Notes: generated by a model not told the origin, from the letters alone. 64,000 bases of DNA from Ramlibacter ginsenosidimutans (GCF_042678185.1 NZ_JBHUDQ010000008.1); one strand, 5' to 3'. Positions 17,046-27,207 are shown, numbered from the stretch's first letter. Numbers and translations are program-made.

Positions 17046-18869
17046 ATGAAACTGCACCCCGTCCTCGCGGCGGTGACGCAGCGCATCCGCGAACGCAGCG
17101 CGCCCACGCGCTCCGCCTACCTCGACCGGATTGCCCAGGCCGCCGCCCGCGAGCGTGGCGCCGACCGCATGGGCTGCGCCAACGTCGCCCATGCCTTCGC
17201 CGGCATTCCGCCGAACGACAAGTTCCGCGTCGTCGCCGAGCGCGCGCCCAACATCGCGATCGTCAACTCCTACAACGACATGCTGTCGGCGCACGCGCCT
17301 TATGGCAGCTATCCGCCGCTGATCAAGGAGGAGGCGCATCGCCTCGGCGCCAACGCGCAGGTCGCTGCCGGCGTGCCGGCCATGTGCGACGGCGTCACGC
17401 AGGGCACGGCCGGCATGGAGCTGAGCCTGTTCTCGCGCGACGTCATCGCGATGGCGACAGCGGTGGGCCTGAGCCATGACGTGTTCGACGGCGCGCTCCT
17501 GCTGGGCATCTGCGACAAGATCGTCCCCGGCCTGCTGATCGGGGCGCTGCAGTTCGGCCACCTGCCGATGGTGTTCGTCCCCGGTGGCCCGATGCCCAGC
17601 GGCCTGTCCAACACCGAGAAGTCCAAGGTGCGCGAACTGGCGGCGCAGGGCCTCGTGGGCCGCAAGGAGTTGCTCGATGCGGAAGAGAAGGCGTACCACA
17701 CGCAGGGCACCTGCACCTTCTACGGCACCGCCAACAGCAACCAGATGCTGATGGAGGCGATGGGCCTGCACGTGCCGGGCGCGGCCTTCGTGCAGCCGCA
17801 GGACGACCTGCGCGGGGAGCTCACGCGCGAAGCGGTGCGCACCGTGCTCGCGAACCTGAAGTCGCGCCGCTACACGCCGATCGGACGGCTCGTCGACGAA
17901 CGCAGCATCGTGAACGCGATGGCCGCCCTGCTGGCCACGGGCGGATCCACCAACCACCTGATCCACTGGGTGGCGGTGGCGCGTGCCGCCGGCATGGTGA
18001 TCGACTGGGACGATTTCGACCGGCTCTCCTCGGTCGTGCCGCTGCTGGCCCGCGTGTACCCGAACGGCGTGGCGGACGTGAATGCGTTCCAGGACGCGGG
18101 CGGCCCTGGCTACGTGATCCGGGAACTGCTCGATGCGGGCCTGATGCACGACGACGCCCTCACGGTGCGCGAGGGCGGACTGCGCGAGTACACGCGCATC
18201 CCGCACTGGGGCGAAGGGCGCAAGGGGCTTGCCTGGGCCGACGCCGGCGCGTCGGGGGACGACAGCATCCTGCGGCCGGCCGGGCAGCCCTTCAGCCGCA
18301 CGGGCGGACTCAAGCTGCTCACCGGCAATCTCGGACGCAGCGTGATCAAGGTCTCCGCCGTGCCCGAGGACCGGCACGTGATCGAGGCACCGGCACGCAT
18401 CTTCGACAGCCAGGACGACTTGCTGGCTGCCTTCAAGGCGGGCGAACTGGAACGCGACGTGGTGTGCGTCGTGCGCTGGCAAGGACCGCGCGCCAACGGC
18501 ATGCCGGAGCTGCACAAGCTCACGCCGCCGCTGGCGGTGCTGCAGGGCAAGGGGTTTCGCGTGGCGCTGGTGACCGACGGGCGCATGAGCGGCGCCTCGG
18601 GCAAGGTTCCCGCGGCGATCCACGTCTCGCCCGAAGCGGAGGCGGGCGGGGCGCTCGCGCTCCTGCGCGATGGCGACATCGTGCGGCTCGATGCGCCGGC
18701 GGGGCGGCTGGAGGCACTGGTGGATGGAGAGGAATGGAGCCGGCGCGAGCCGGCGCGGATGACCGACGCGCAGCGCGAGCACAACGCGCATGGCGTCGGA
18801 CGCGAGCTGTTCGGCGGCATGCGCCGCAATGCGCTCGAGGCGGAAAGGGGCGCCTGCACATGGCTTTGA
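17046..18869 (+). CDS. edd: Phosphogluconate dehydratase (Entner-Doudoroff)
   Basis: A 607-residue IlvD/Edd-family iron-sulfur dehydratase that converts 6-phosphogluconate to 2-keto-3-deoxy-6-phosphogluconate (KDPG). Length and order of motifs match E. coli Edd (603): NDMLSAHAPYGSYP, VPAMCDGVTQG with a cluster cysteine, GICDKIVPGLL with a second, and QGTCTFYGTANSNQM with a third, then TGGSTNHLIHW and TDGRMSGASGKVPAAIH. The start at 17046 follows the conserved N-terminus; an ATG 27 bp earlier is less likely. It overlaps eda by 10 bp, so the two enzymes that split glucose by this pathway are made together. Confidence 0.95.
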   Translation: MKLHPVLAAVTQRIRERSAPTRSAYLDRIAQAAARERGADRMGCANVAHAFAGIPPNDKFRVVAERAPNIAIVNSYNDMLSAHAPYGSYPPLIKEEAHRLGANAQVAAGVPAMCDGVTQGTAGMELSLFSRDVIAMATAVGLSHDVFDGALLLGICDKIVPGLLIGALQFGHLPMVFVPGGPMPSGLSNTEKSKVRELAAQGLVGRKELLDAEEKAYHTQGTCTFYGTANSNQMLMEAMGLHVPGAAFVQPQDDLRGELTREAVRTVLANLKSRRYTPIGRLVDERSIVNAMAALLATGGSTNHLIHWVAVARAAGMVIDWDDFDRLSSVVPLLARVYPNGVADVNAFQDAGGPGYVIRELLDAGLMHDDALTVREGGLREYTRIPHWGEGRKGLAWADAGASGDDSILRPAGQPFSRTGGLKLLTGNLGRSVIKVSAVPEDRHVIEAPARIFDSQDDLLAAFKAGELERDVVCVVRWQGPRANGMPELHKLTPPLAVLQGKGFRVALVTDGRMSGASGKVPAAIHVSPEAEAGGALALLRDGDIVRLDAPAGRLEALVDGEEWSRREPARMTDAQREHNAHGVGRELFGGMRRNALEAERGACTWL

Positions 18870-19513
18870 AAGACATCACGACGCGGCTGACGCCGCTGGA
18901 AATCATGCAGGATGCGCCGGTGATCCCGGTGATCGTGCTGCAGGACCGAACTCAGGCGGTGGCGATGGCGCGCGCGCTGGTAGCCGGCGGCATCCGCATG
19001 CTGGAGGTCACGCTGCGCACGCCCGTGGCGCTGGCGTGCATCGAGGCGATCGCCAAGGAGGTGCCCGAGGCCGTGGTCGGCGCGGGCACCGTGCGCAGCG
19101 CGGCCGACGCGCAGGCCGCGGCGCTGGCCGGCGCCCGGTTCGCGGTGAGCCCCGGCTACACGCAGGAGGTGGGCAAGGCCTGCCACGACCTCGGGCTGCC
19201 GCTGCTGCCCGGGGTGGCCACGGGCAGCGAGATCATGCAGGCGCAGGAAGGCGGCTACACCGCGCTGAAGTTCTTCCCTGCGCTACCCGCCGGCGGCACG
19301 GCGATGCTCAAGGCCTGGCACGGCCCGTTCAACGACGTGAGGTTCTGCCCCACCGGCGGCATCACGGCCGGCAATGCGCGCGAATTCCTGGCGCTGCCCA
19401 ATGTCGCATGCGTCGGCGGCTCCTGGCTCGTCCCGACCGACGCGCTCGCGTCGCAGGACTGGGCGCGCATCACGCGCCTCGCCAGCGAAGCCGCGGGCTT
19501 GCCGCGGGGTTGA
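18860..19513 (+). CDS. eda: KDPG aldolase (Entner-Doudoroff)
   Basis: A 217-residue class I aldolase that cleaves KDPG to pyruvate and glyceraldehyde-3-phosphate. The catalytic glutamate lies in MLEVTLRT (Glu49) and the Schiff-base lysine in YTALKFFPA (Lys137); VGAGTVRS and SPGYTQEV are phosphate and substrate loops. ATG at 18860 sits inside the last codons of edd (10-bp overlap), which indicates coupled translation. A second aldolase of the same superfamily, at 28737-29381, has the galactonate-type motifs instead, so the two are separate pathways. Confidence 0.95.
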   Translation: MALKDITTRLTPLEIMQDAPVIPVIVLQDRTQAVAMARALVAGGIRMLEVTLRTPVALACIEAIAKEVPEAVVGAGTVRSAADAQAAALAGARFAVSPGYTQEVGKACHDLGLPLLPGVATGSEIMQAQEGGYTALKFFPALPAGGTAMLKAWHGPFNDVRFCPTGGITAGNAREFLALPNVACVGGSWLVPTDALASQDWARITRLASEAAGLPRG

Positions 19514-19544
19514 GGAAGGCGGGGCCGGGAGCGGGAGCGGACTA

Positions 19545-19650
19545 CCGGACGCAGAGGGCGCAAAGGAGCGAAAGGACGCGGAAGGACTTCCATTCTTGAA
19601 TGGATGTTCTTTTGCGTCCTCTGCGAAACCTTTGCGTCCTCTGCGTCCGG
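19545..19650. repeat. Hairpin repeat, copy 1 of 2
   Basis: Between eda and gloA. The outer arms, 19545-19566 and 19629-19650, are 22 bp and complementary except at one position; the core unit is GGACGCAGAGGACGCAAAGG. A second GCGTCCTCTGCG unit and a small palindrome (CCATTC/GAATGG, 19590-19603) lie inside. The same unit makes up the repeat at 59915-60036. Elements of this type recur in intergenic DNA of many proteobacteria and encode nothing. Confidence 0.8.
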
Positions 19651-19703
19651 TTGTTGGTTGTCGGCTGTCCGCCTTCACCCCGCTCCGGCAGGTCCACTGC
19701 CGC

Positions 19704-20099
19704 CTATTCGGAGTCGCCGGTGCGCTGGATCAGTTCGATCTTGTAGCCGTCCGGGTCGGTCACGAAGGCGATCACGGTGTTGCCGCCCTTGACGGGGCCG
19801 GGTTCGCGCGTGATGTTGCCGCCCGCCGCACGGATGCGGTCGCAGGCGGCGTAGGCGTCGGGCACGCCCAGCGCGATGTGACCGTAGGCGCTGCCCAGCT
19901 CGTACGAGGACACGCCGTAGTTGTAGGTCAGCTCGATCTCGGCGTGCTCGGGGTTGCTGCCGTAGCCGACGAAGGCCAGCGAGTATTTCTGCTCCGGCCG
20001 GTCGGTGGTCCGCAGCAGCTTCATGCCCAGGACCTGGGTATAGAAATCGATCGACCGCTGGAGGTCGCCGACGCGCAGCATGGTGTGGAGGATCCGCAT
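19704..20099 (-). CDS. gloA: Lactoylglutathione lyase (glyoxalase I)
   Basis: A 131-residue glyoxalase I, which converts the methylglyoxal-glutathione hemithioacetal to S-lactoylglutathione. The four metal ligands are in place: His5 (ILHTMLRV), Glu56 (AEIELTYN), His74 (YGHIALGV) and Glu122 (KIELIQ). Length and the short loops fit the bacterial Ni-type enzyme. It is transcribed divergently from tamA across 56 bp. Confidence 0.95.
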   Translation of the reverse strand: MRILHTMLRVGDLQRSIDFYTQVLGMKLLRTTDRPEQKYSLAFVGYGSNPEHAEIELTYNYGVSSYELGSAYGHIALGVPDAYAACDRIRAAGGNITREPGPVKGGNTVIAFVTDPDGYKIELIQRTGDSE

Positions 20100-20155
20100 G
20101 GGATCATCATAGCCATGGAAGCCCGCCCGCCCGCCCGTTCGCCGAAGGTGTCGGA

Positions 20156-22015
20156 ATGCGCCTACGCCCGCCGCTGCGCCGCGCCATGATCATTCGGGGC
20201 TCGATGATCCGCCAGCTTGTCGCCGCCGCGGCCGTCGGCGCTGCGACGCTGTTCGCCGCGCCCGCGCTTGCCCAATCCACCCCTGCCGCCCGCACCGCGG
20301 CCGCCCCGCCCGCCTTCGACCTGGTGATCCGTGCGCCCGACCCGCTGCGCGCGCTGCTGGAGCAGAACCTCGAACTGCGCCGCTACCGCGAGGTGAGCGA
20401 CCTCGACGACGCGGAGATCGCGCGCCTCATCGTGCTGGGCGAGAAGGACGCGCGCGAACTGCTGGCCACCCAGGGCTACTTCGCGCCGCAGGTGCGGATC
20501 GCGCGCGAGCCCGGTCCCCGCACCACGCTTGTCGTGACCGTGGAACCCGGCGTTCGCACGCTGGTGAAGCAGGCCGGGGTGGAGTTCGAAGGCGACATCG
20601 CGACCAGCACCGACCCCGACGCGATCGCGCAGCGCGAGGCGATCCGCTCGGGCTGGAGCCTGCCGCCCGGCCAGCCTTTCACGGGCACGGGCTGGGACCG
20701 CGCCAAGTCGGTGGCCACGCGCGAGCTGCTGGCCAAGCGCTATCCCGCGGGCCGCATCAGCTACAGCCTGGCCGACGTCGACGCGGCGACGGCCTCGGCG
20801 CGCCTGGGGCTGCGCCTGGACTCCGGACCGGTGTACCACCTGGGCGCGATGGAGGTCACGGGCGTCGAGCGCTACGACCCCGTGCTGGTGCCCCGGCTCG
20901 CGCGCTTGCCGAAGGGCTCGGTGTACGACCAGGAACGCATCGTGCAGGCGCAGCTGCGCCTCTCGGGCAGCGGCTACTACGATTCGGCCTTCATCTTCGT
21001 GGATCCGGCCTCGGACCCGGAGAACGCCACCGTGCAGGTCACCGTGCGCGAGGCGCCGCTGCAGAAGCTGGTGCTGGGCGTCGGCTTCACCACCGACGGC
21101 GGCCCGCGTGCGACCGTGGAACACACGTACAACAAGGTGCCCGGCATCGGCTGGCGCGCCGTGACCAAGCTGCAGGCCGAGAAGAAGAATCCGTACGCGC
21201 AGAGCGAGTGGACCGACATCCCCGATCCGGCCGGCTGGCGCTGGTCGGTGCTCGGGCGCCTCGAACGCCTGGACGACGACCGCCTCGTCACCTACAGCCA
21301 GCGGCTGCGCGTCGGCCGCTTCCGCAACGAGGACCGGATCGACCGCAACTACTACGTGCAATACGAGAGCGCGCACGTGAGCAACCCGCGCGGCGTGGAA
21401 CTGACCGCAGCCGACACGGGCGACGGCAAGGCGCTCAGCGTGAACTACATCTGGACCGGCCGCTACTTCGACAACATCCAGTCGCCTACGCAGGGCCACG
21501 GCTACGGATTCGAGCTGGGCGCCGGCGTGACGCTGGATGACAGGCACGACCCCTTCCAGCGCACGGTGCTGCGCTACCTGGGCTACCGGCCCACCGGCAA
21601 GAGCCGGCTGCAGCTGCGCGCGGAAGCCGGTGCGCTGTTCGCGCCTTCCGGAGCGAACATTCCGGCCACCCAGCTGTTCCGCACCGGCGGCGACACCACG
21701 GTGCGCGGCTATCCCTATCTCGACATCGGCGTGCCGCTGCCCGGCGGCGTGATCGGCTTCGGCCGTTATCTCACGGTGGGCAGCGTGGAATGGCAGCGGC
21801 CCATCACGCACAACGGCCAGCCGACCACCTTCGAGCACACGCTGTTCGTCGATGCGGGCGCAGTCGCCAACGAGCCGAGCGAACTGCGGGCGCGCGTCGG
21901 CGTGGGCACCGGGGTGCGTTGGCGCAGCCCGGTCGGCCCGGTGGAAGCCGCAGTCGCCTATGGCGTCGAGACGCACCAGTTCCGCATCCACTTCACCGCG
22001 GGCTTCGTGTTCTGA
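20156..22015 (+). CDS. tamA: TamA-type outer-membrane assembly protein
   Basis: A 619-residue BamA/Omp85-superfamily protein. The signal peptide ends at ALAQS. Three POTRA-like regions follow (for example GPVYHLGAMEVTGVERYDP...GSVYDQERIVQAQLRLSGSGYYDSAFI), and the C-terminal third is a beta-barrel with the lid-lock region FRTGGDTTVRGYPY and a C-terminal phenylalanine (HFTAGFVF). TamA inserts a subset of outer-membrane proteins with its partner TamB, encoded next (TGATG overlap at 22015). The start is uncertain: ATG at 20156 has AAGG upstream, while ATG at 20204 gives the cleaner signal peptide (MIRQLVAAAAVGAATLFAAP). Confidence 0.9.
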   Translation: MRLRPPLRRAMIIRGSMIRQLVAAAAVGAATLFAAPALAQSTPAARTAAAPPAFDLVIRAPDPLRALLEQNLELRRYREVSDLDDAEIARLIVLGEKDARELLATQGYFAPQVRIAREPGPRTTLVVTVEPGVRTLVKQAGVEFEGDIATSTDPDAIAQREAIRSGWSLPPGQPFTGTGWDRAKSVATRELLAKRYPAGRISYSLADVDAATASARLGLRLDSGPVYHLGAMEVTGVERYDPVLVPRLARLPKGSVYDQERIVQAQLRLSGSGYYDSAFIFVDPASDPENATVQVTVREAPLQKLVLGVGFTTDGGPRATVEHTYNKVPGIGWRAVTKLQAEKKNPYAQSEWTDIPDPAGWRWSVLGRLERLDDDRLVTYSQRLRVGRFRNEDRIDRNYYVQYESAHVSNPRGVELTAADTGDGKALSVNYIWTGRYFDNIQSPTQGHGYGFELGAGVTLDDRHDPFQRTVLRYLGYRPTGKSRLQLRAEAGALFAPSGANIPATQLFRTGGDTTVRGYPYLDIGVPLPGGVIGFGRYLTVGSVEWQRPITHNGQPTTFEHTLFVDAGAVANEPSELRARVGVGTGVRWRSPVGPVEAAVAYGVETHQFRIHFTAGFVF

Positions 22016-25000
22016 TGCGCGCCCACGCGACCCGCGCTTTCCGCTGGACCGTCCGCCTGCTGGTCGGATGCGGGCTGCTGCTCGCGCTCGCCGCGGCTGT
22101 GGTGTGGTGGTGGGCCGGCCAGGAAGGCTCGCTGCAAACCGTGCTGGAGCGCATCGGCGGCCGCGTGCCGCTGCACAGCGAAGGCGTGCAAGGCTCGTTC
22201 CGCGGTCCCTGGCACATTGCCCGGATCACGTGGGAGCGCGATGGCATCCGCGTGGAAGCCGAGGACATCCGCCTCGAATGGCAGCCCCTGGCGCTGCTGG
22301 AGCAAACACTGCGGCTCGAGCAGCTTGCCGTCGCTCGCGTGCAGGTGACCGACACGCGCCCGGTCAAGGACACGCCGCTGCCGGAGCCCGCCAACCTGCT
22401 GCTGCCCTGGCAGGTCGACGTCCAGCGGCTGCAAGTCGGCTCGCTGTCGTACCAGGGACGCGTGCAATTCGCCGGGTCGGGCCTGGATGCGCAGTACGCG
22501 TACGACGGGCGCCGGCACCACGTCGAGCTCGCCGGCCTGCATCTGGCGGGCGGCGATTACCGTGGGCGCATGGTGGTGCAGGCCCGCGCGCCGCTCACGC
22601 TCGGTGCGAGCGTGGCGGGCCGCTTCGCCGCGCCGGTGCCGGGCGTGGCCGAGCCCGTGCCGCTGTCCTTCGACCTGCAGGCGCAGGGGCCCGCGCGTGC
22701 CATCGGCGTGCGGGCGCTGCTGCAGGTGCGGCGCGGCGCCCGCGCCCGTGGCGACTTGCCGGAGGCCACGGTGAAAGCGGAGATCCACCCGTTCGAGCGC
22801 ATGCCGGTGCAACAGGCGCTGGCGGATTTCCGGCAGCTCGATGCGCACCTGTTCCGGCCCGATGCGCCGCACACGCTGCTCTCCGGGCACGTGCAATTGC
22901 AGCCCGAGACGAAGGCCAGGTTCGCGTTGCAGGCGGACGTGCGCAACGCCGCCGCGGGCCCCTGGGACGCGCAACGCCTGCCGGTCAGCGCCGTGCAACT
23001 CACCGGGGAATGGCGCGACGGCCAGGCGCTGCTGCAATCGCTCGCCGCGGATGCCGCTGGAGGCCACGTCAGCGGCAGCGGGAAGTGGCGCGACCACGGC
23101 TGGACCTTCGAGGGACGCGTGGCCGACGTCGATCCGGCGAAGCTGCACACCCGCCTCGCGGCGCTGCCCCTGAGCGGCCCCATCCAGCTCGCGGGGGAGG
23201 GCCAGCGGGTGGACTTCGACGTGGACCTGCGGGCGCGGGCCGCGCACGCCGCAGGTGCGCACGGGCTCGCGGCCGAGGCCGCGGCGCTGCAGCTGCGCGA
23301 CCTGCTGGCGCAGGGACGCTGGAGCGGCACGGTGCTGTCGCTGTCGCAACTGCAACTGCACACCGACGATGCTTCTCTGGAAGGTGCGGGCGAATGGGAG
23401 TCTGCGGGCCGGGCGGGCAGCGGGCACCTGCAGTTGCACGCGCCCGGTGTCGACGCCAAGGCGCAGGGCCAGCTGGCGGCAACGAGCGGGCGCGGCTCGC
23501 TGGAGCTGTCGGCGCGCGACCTGGCGCAGGTGCGCCACTGGCTCGCACGCTGGCCGGGCAGCGCGGCGTGGCTGCCGCCGCCGGCGCTGCGCGGCCAGGC
23601 CCGCGTGCAACTGTCCTGGCAGGGCGGCTGGCGCGACCCCACCGTGCAGGCGCTCGCCCATGGGCAGGCGCTCGCCTGGCAGCCGGCCGGCAACGCGCAG
23701 GCTGACGCGCCGCTGCCCTGGGTCGTGCGAGAGGCCAGCCTGCAAGTCAACGGACGCCTGCACGATGCGGCGCCGGATGTGCACCTGCAGGGCGACCAGG
23801 GGCAACGCAGGATCGACCTGCTGGCGGCCGGTCGCGTCGGCGCGGCGGACCTCGCGCACTGGCACGGGCAGGTCGCGTCGCTCGCGCTGCAGCTGCAGGA
23901 CCCCGGGATCGCGCCGGGACCGTGGCAGCTGCGTTTGCAGCAGGCGGTCGACTGGCGCGTGGCCGGCTCCGATCTGGAAGTCGGCGCCGGCTCGGCAGCC
24001 CTGCACGCGCCGTCGCTGCCGAGCGGAGGTGCCGCAACGGACGCGCGCGTCGCATGGTCGCCGCTGCGCCGCGACCACGGCGTCCTGTCGACCGCCGGAA
24101 CGGTGTCGGGCCTGCCGCTCGCATGGCTGCAATTCGCGGGCGGGTCGCAACTGCAGGCCCTGGCGCTCTCCGGCGACCTGGTGTTCGACGGCCAGTGGAA
24201 CGCGCAGCTCGGATCCACCGTGCGCATCGACGCATCGCTGGCACGCGTGCGGGGCGACGTCAACGTGCTCGCCGAAACGGCCGATGGCAGCTCCGCGCGC
24301 GTGCCCGCAGGCGTGCGCGAGGCGCGCCTCAGCGTCAGCGCGCGCGGCGAGCAGGTGGAGGCGCACCTGCTGTGGGACAGCGAGCATGCCGGCCATGCCG
24401 ACGGGCAGTTGCGCAGCCGCCTGGTGCGCGCGAGCGACGGGTCGTGGAGCTGGCCTGCGCAGGCGCCGCTGGCCGGGCGCGTGCAGGCCGAACTGCCCCG
24501 CATCGGCGTGTGGTCGGTGCTGGCCCCGCCCGGCTGGCGCTTGCGCGGTTCGGTGTCGGCCGACGTGCGCATCGCCGGCACGCGCGCGCAGCCCGAGCTC
24601 TCCGGGCCCGTGAACGCCGACGATCTCGCCGTGCGGTCGGTCGTGGACGGTGTCGGTCTGCGCAATGGCCGCTTGCGCGCACGGCTGGCGGGCCAGCGCG
24701 TCATCGTCGACGAGTTCCTGCTGCACGGCATCGGCGAAGCCGGCGGCGACGGCGGCACGCTGGTCGCGCACGGGGAAGGGCAGTGGACGCCGCAAGGGCC
24801 GGTGTTCTCCGCCGAAGCGGTGTTGTCGCAACTGCGGGCCAGCATCCGCAGCGACCGGCAGCTCACCGTGTCGGGAACCGTGCAGGCGCGCGTCGAGCAG
24901 GGCGCGAGCAGCGTCACCGGCGCGCTGAAGGTGGATCGCGCGCGCATCACCATCCCCGAAGAGTCCCCGCCCAAGCTGGCTGAAGATGTGGTCGTCCACA

Positions 25001-25779
25001 ACGCGCCGGGGCTGCCCGAGAGCTATGCGGAGCGCCGGCAGTCCGGCTCCAGGACAGCGCAGCCCATGCACCTCACGCTGCGGATGCACTTCGATCTCGG
25101 CCCGGACTTCCGCCTGAGCGGCCGCGGCCTCGACGCGCGCCTGGCGGGCAGCGTGGAGATCACCAACAACCCGGACGGCACGCCGCAGATCGTCGGCGTG
25201 ATCCACGCGGTGGATGGCACCTTCTTCGCGTACGGGCAGCGCATGAAGATCGAGCGCGGCGAACTGCGGTTCACCGGAGCGCCGGACAATCCGGCGCTGG
25301 ACGTCCTGGCGATCCGGCCCAACCTCACGGTGAAGGTGGGCGTGCAGGTCACGGGGCGCGCGCAGTCGCCGCATGTGGAGCTCTACTCAGACGCGGGCCT
25401 GTCCGATGCGGAGACGCTCTCCTACGTGGTGCTCGGGCGTTCCTCCTCCGGCGGCGGCGCCGAGACCGCGCTGCTGCAGCGCGCGGCCACGGCGCTGCTC
25501 GCCGGCAAGAGCGGCTCCGGCAAGGGCCTCGCCGGCAGCCTGGGGCTGGACGACCTCAGCGTCTCACCCGATGGCACCAGTGGCGCGGTGGTGCGCGTGG
25601 GCAAGCGTTTCGCCAAGGACTTCTATGCCTCGTACGAGCGCAGCCTCTCCGGCGCGATGGGCACGCTGTTCCTCTTCTACGACGTCTCGCGCCGGGTCAC
25701 GGTCCGCGCCGAGGCGGGCGAGCGCACCGGCCTGGACCTGATCCTGACCTTCTACTTCGGCGAGCCGAAGAAGAAGTAG
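22015..25779 (+). CDS. tamB: TamB-type translocation and assembly protein
   Basis: A 1254-residue AsmA-like/DUF490 protein. One N-terminal transmembrane helix (LLVGCGLLLALAAAVVWWWAG) anchors it in the inner membrane. The long body is repetitive, beta-rich and periplasmic. The C-terminal DUF490 domain carries VIHAVDGTFFAYGQRMKIERG and FTGAPDNPALDVLAIR and ends in a beta-strand (LDLILTFYFGEPKKK). With TamA it spans the periplasm, and AsmA-like proteins are implicated in lipid transport to the outer membrane. Its ATG shares a base with the tamA stop, so the pair is coupled. Confidence 0.93.
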   Translation: MRAHATRAFRWTVRLLVGCGLLLALAAAVVWWWAGQEGSLQTVLERIGGRVPLHSEGVQGSFRGPWHIARITWERDGIRVEAEDIRLEWQPLALLEQTLRLEQLAVARVQVTDTRPVKDTPLPEPANLLLPWQVDVQRLQVGSLSYQGRVQFAGSGLDAQYAYDGRRHHVELAGLHLAGGDYRGRMVVQARAPLTLGASVAGRFAAPVPGVAEPVPLSFDLQAQGPARAIGVRALLQVRRGARARGDLPEATVKAEIHPFERMPVQQALADFRQLDAHLFRPDAPHTLLSGHVQLQPETKARFALQADVRNAAAGPWDAQRLPVSAVQLTGEWRDGQALLQSLAADAAGGHVSGSGKWRDHGWTFEGRVADVDPAKLHTRLAALPLSGPIQLAGEGQRVDFDVDLRARAAHAAGAHGLAAEAAALQLRDLLAQGRWSGTVLSLSQLQLHTDDASLEGAGEWESAGRAGSGHLQLHAPGVDAKAQGQLAATSGRGSLELSARDLAQVRHWLARWPGSAAWLPPPALRGQARVQLSWQGGWRDPTVQALAHGQALAWQPAGNAQADAPLPWVVREASLQVNGRLHDAAPDVHLQGDQGQRRIDLLAAGRVGAADLAHWHGQVASLALQLQDPGIAPGPWQLRLQQAVDWRVAGSDLEVGAGSAALHAPSLPSGGAATDARVAWSPLRRDHGVLSTAGTVSGLPLAWLQFAGGSQLQALALSGDLVFDGQWNAQLGSTVRIDASLARVRGDVNVLAETADGSSARVPAGVREARLSVSARGEQVEAHLLWDSEHAGHADGQLRSRLVRASDGSWSWPAQAPLAGRVQAELPRIGVWSVLAPPGWRLRGSVSADVRIAGTRAQPELSGPVNADDLAVRSVVDGVGLRNGRLRARLAGQRVIVDEFLLHGIGEAGGDGGTLVAHGEGQWTPQGPVFSAEAVLSQLRASIRSDRQLTVSGTVQARVEQGASSVTGALKVDRARITIPEESPPKLAEDVVVHNAPGLPESYAERRQSGSRTAQPMHLTLRMHFDLGPDFRLSGRGLDARLAGSVEITNNPDGTPQIVGVIHAVDGTFFAYGQRMKIERGELRFTGAPDNPALDVLAIRPNLTVKVGVQVTGRAQSPHVELYSDAGLSDAETLSYVVLGRSSSGGGAETALLQRAATALLAGKSGSGKGLAGSLGLDDLSVSPDGTSGAVVRVGKRFAKDFYASYERSLSGAMGTLFLFYDVSRRVTVRAEAGERTGLDLILTFYFGEPKKK

Positions 25780-25974
25780 GCAGCGCTGGCCGCCGTCGCG
25801 GCGTCTCGCCTGCACGACAGATGCAGCACCTATCCAACGCCGCACCGGCGAATCCCGCTTTGCCTGTCGCGCGGGAAAGACTGGCACCTCGGCAGGGTTG
25901 CTGACGCGTGGTAGCGTTACAAGGTGCTGCACGTGTGCCGGGCGTTCCGGCGCCACTTCCCGAAGGAGGACACG

Positions 25975-27201
25975 ATGACTGATGCGACGCGCCGGACCGC
26001 CTACGGGCTGGTGCTGCTGGCCGCTGCGGGCACTTTCGCCGTGACGATGGGCAGCCGCCAGAGCATGGGCCTGTTCCTGCCCGCCCTGAACACGTCCACC
26101 GGCCTGGGGCTGGGCAGCATCAGCCTGGCCTTCGCGTTCGGTCAGTTGTGGTGGGGACTGACGCAGCCGTTCGCGGGTGCCATGGCCGACCGCTACGGAG
26201 CGGGCCGCGTGCTGGTCGTCGGCCTAGTGCTGATGGCGCTGGGCACCTTCATCACCCCGCTCATGAGCACCACCCTCGGCCTGATCTTCGCGATCGGCGT
26301 GCTGTCTGCCGGCGGCTCGGGCATGGCCGGCCCGGCGGTCCTGATGTCGGCGAGCATGCGCATGATCGCGCCGGCTCGCCGCGGCTTCGCCACCGGCATC
26401 GTGAATGCCGGCGGATCCTTCGGCCAGTTCGCGACGGCGCCCATCGCGGCGGCGCTGATCGTCGGTCTCGGTTGGGCCAGCGCCATGCAGGTGCTGGGGC
26501 TGATGGTGCTCGTGTGCCTGCCCGCCGCCTGGGTGCTCCGGGGTACGGGCGGACGCAGCGAGGCATCGGGGCAGAAGCCGGTGGGCACCGGCCAGGCGGT
26601 GCGCGAGGCGCTGCATCATCCTGGCTACTTGCTGCTCGGTGCAGGCTTCTTCGTCTGCGGCTTCCACGTCGCCTTCCTCGCCGTGCACCTGCCCGGCGTG
26701 ATCCAGGCCTGCGGTCTGCCGACCCAGTGGGGCGGCTGGGCGCTCGCGATCATCGGCCTCTTCAACATCGCCGGCAGCCTCGCCATCGGCTGGGCGACCG
26801 GCCGGTGGCGCTCGAAGTCGCTGCTGGCGCTGGTCTACGCGGTGCGCGGGCTCGCCGTGCTGGCCTTCCTGTTCGCGCCGAAGACCGGCACCGTGGTCCT
26901 GCTGTTCTCCGCCGTCATGGGGCTCAGCTATCTCTCGACAGTGCCGCCGACCGCGAACCTGGTGGCGAAGTTCTTCGGTCCGACCCACATGGCCACGCTG
27001 TTCGGGCTGGTCATGCTCACGCACCAGGTCGGCGCCTTCTTCGGCTCCTGGCTCGGCGGCAAGGTGTTCGAATGGACCGGCGCGTACGACTGGTTCTGGT
27101 ACGCCGACATCGTGCTGGCGGCGGGTGCGGCGCTCATCAACCTGCCGATCCGCGAAGCACCGGTCGCGCCGCGCGAATCCGCCGCCTCCGCCGCAGCCTG
27201 A
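25975..27201 (+). CDS. MFS transporter
   Basis: A 408-residue major facilitator with 12 predicted hydrophobic segments. The loop after TM2 holds MADRYGAGRVLVVG, the MFS motif-A position. A strong Shine-Dalgarno (GAAGGAGGACACG) precedes the ATG at 25975, which decides the start over one 51 bp upstream. The substrate is unknown; the sequence looks like the large MFS group of organic-acid/anion permeases. It stands alone with a 195-bp upstream gap, in which I see no clear operator, and a terminator-like hairpin just after its stop. Confidence 0.9.
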   Translation: MTDATRRTAYGLVLLAAAGTFAVTMGSRQSMGLFLPALNTSTGLGLGSISLAFAFGQLWWGLTQPFAGAMADRYGAGRVLVVGLVLMALGTFITPLMSTTLGLIFAIGVLSAGGSGMAGPAVLMSASMRMIAPARRGFATGIVNAGGSFGQFATAPIAAALIVGLGWASAMQVLGLMVLVCLPAAWVLRGTGGRSEASGQKPVGTGQAVREALHHPGYLLLGAGFFVCGFHVAFLAVHLPGVIQACGLPTQWGGWALAIIGLFNIAGSLAIGWATGRWRSKSLLALVYAVRGLAVLAFLFAPKTGTVVLLFSAVMGLSYLSTVPPTANLVAKFFGPTHMATLFGLVMLTHQVGAFFGSWLGGKVFEWTGAYDWFWYADIVLAAGAALINLPIREAPVAPRESAASAAA

Positions 27202-27207
27202 GCTGAG

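Noticed and set aside
19514..19703. Possible small gene between eda and gloA
   Set aside because: The DNA is taken up by the hairpin repeat, and the frames through it do not resemble a protein.
21958..25374. A 1138-codon open frame on the minus strand
   Set aside because: It is the antisense shadow of tamB, with biased composition and no recognisable motif.
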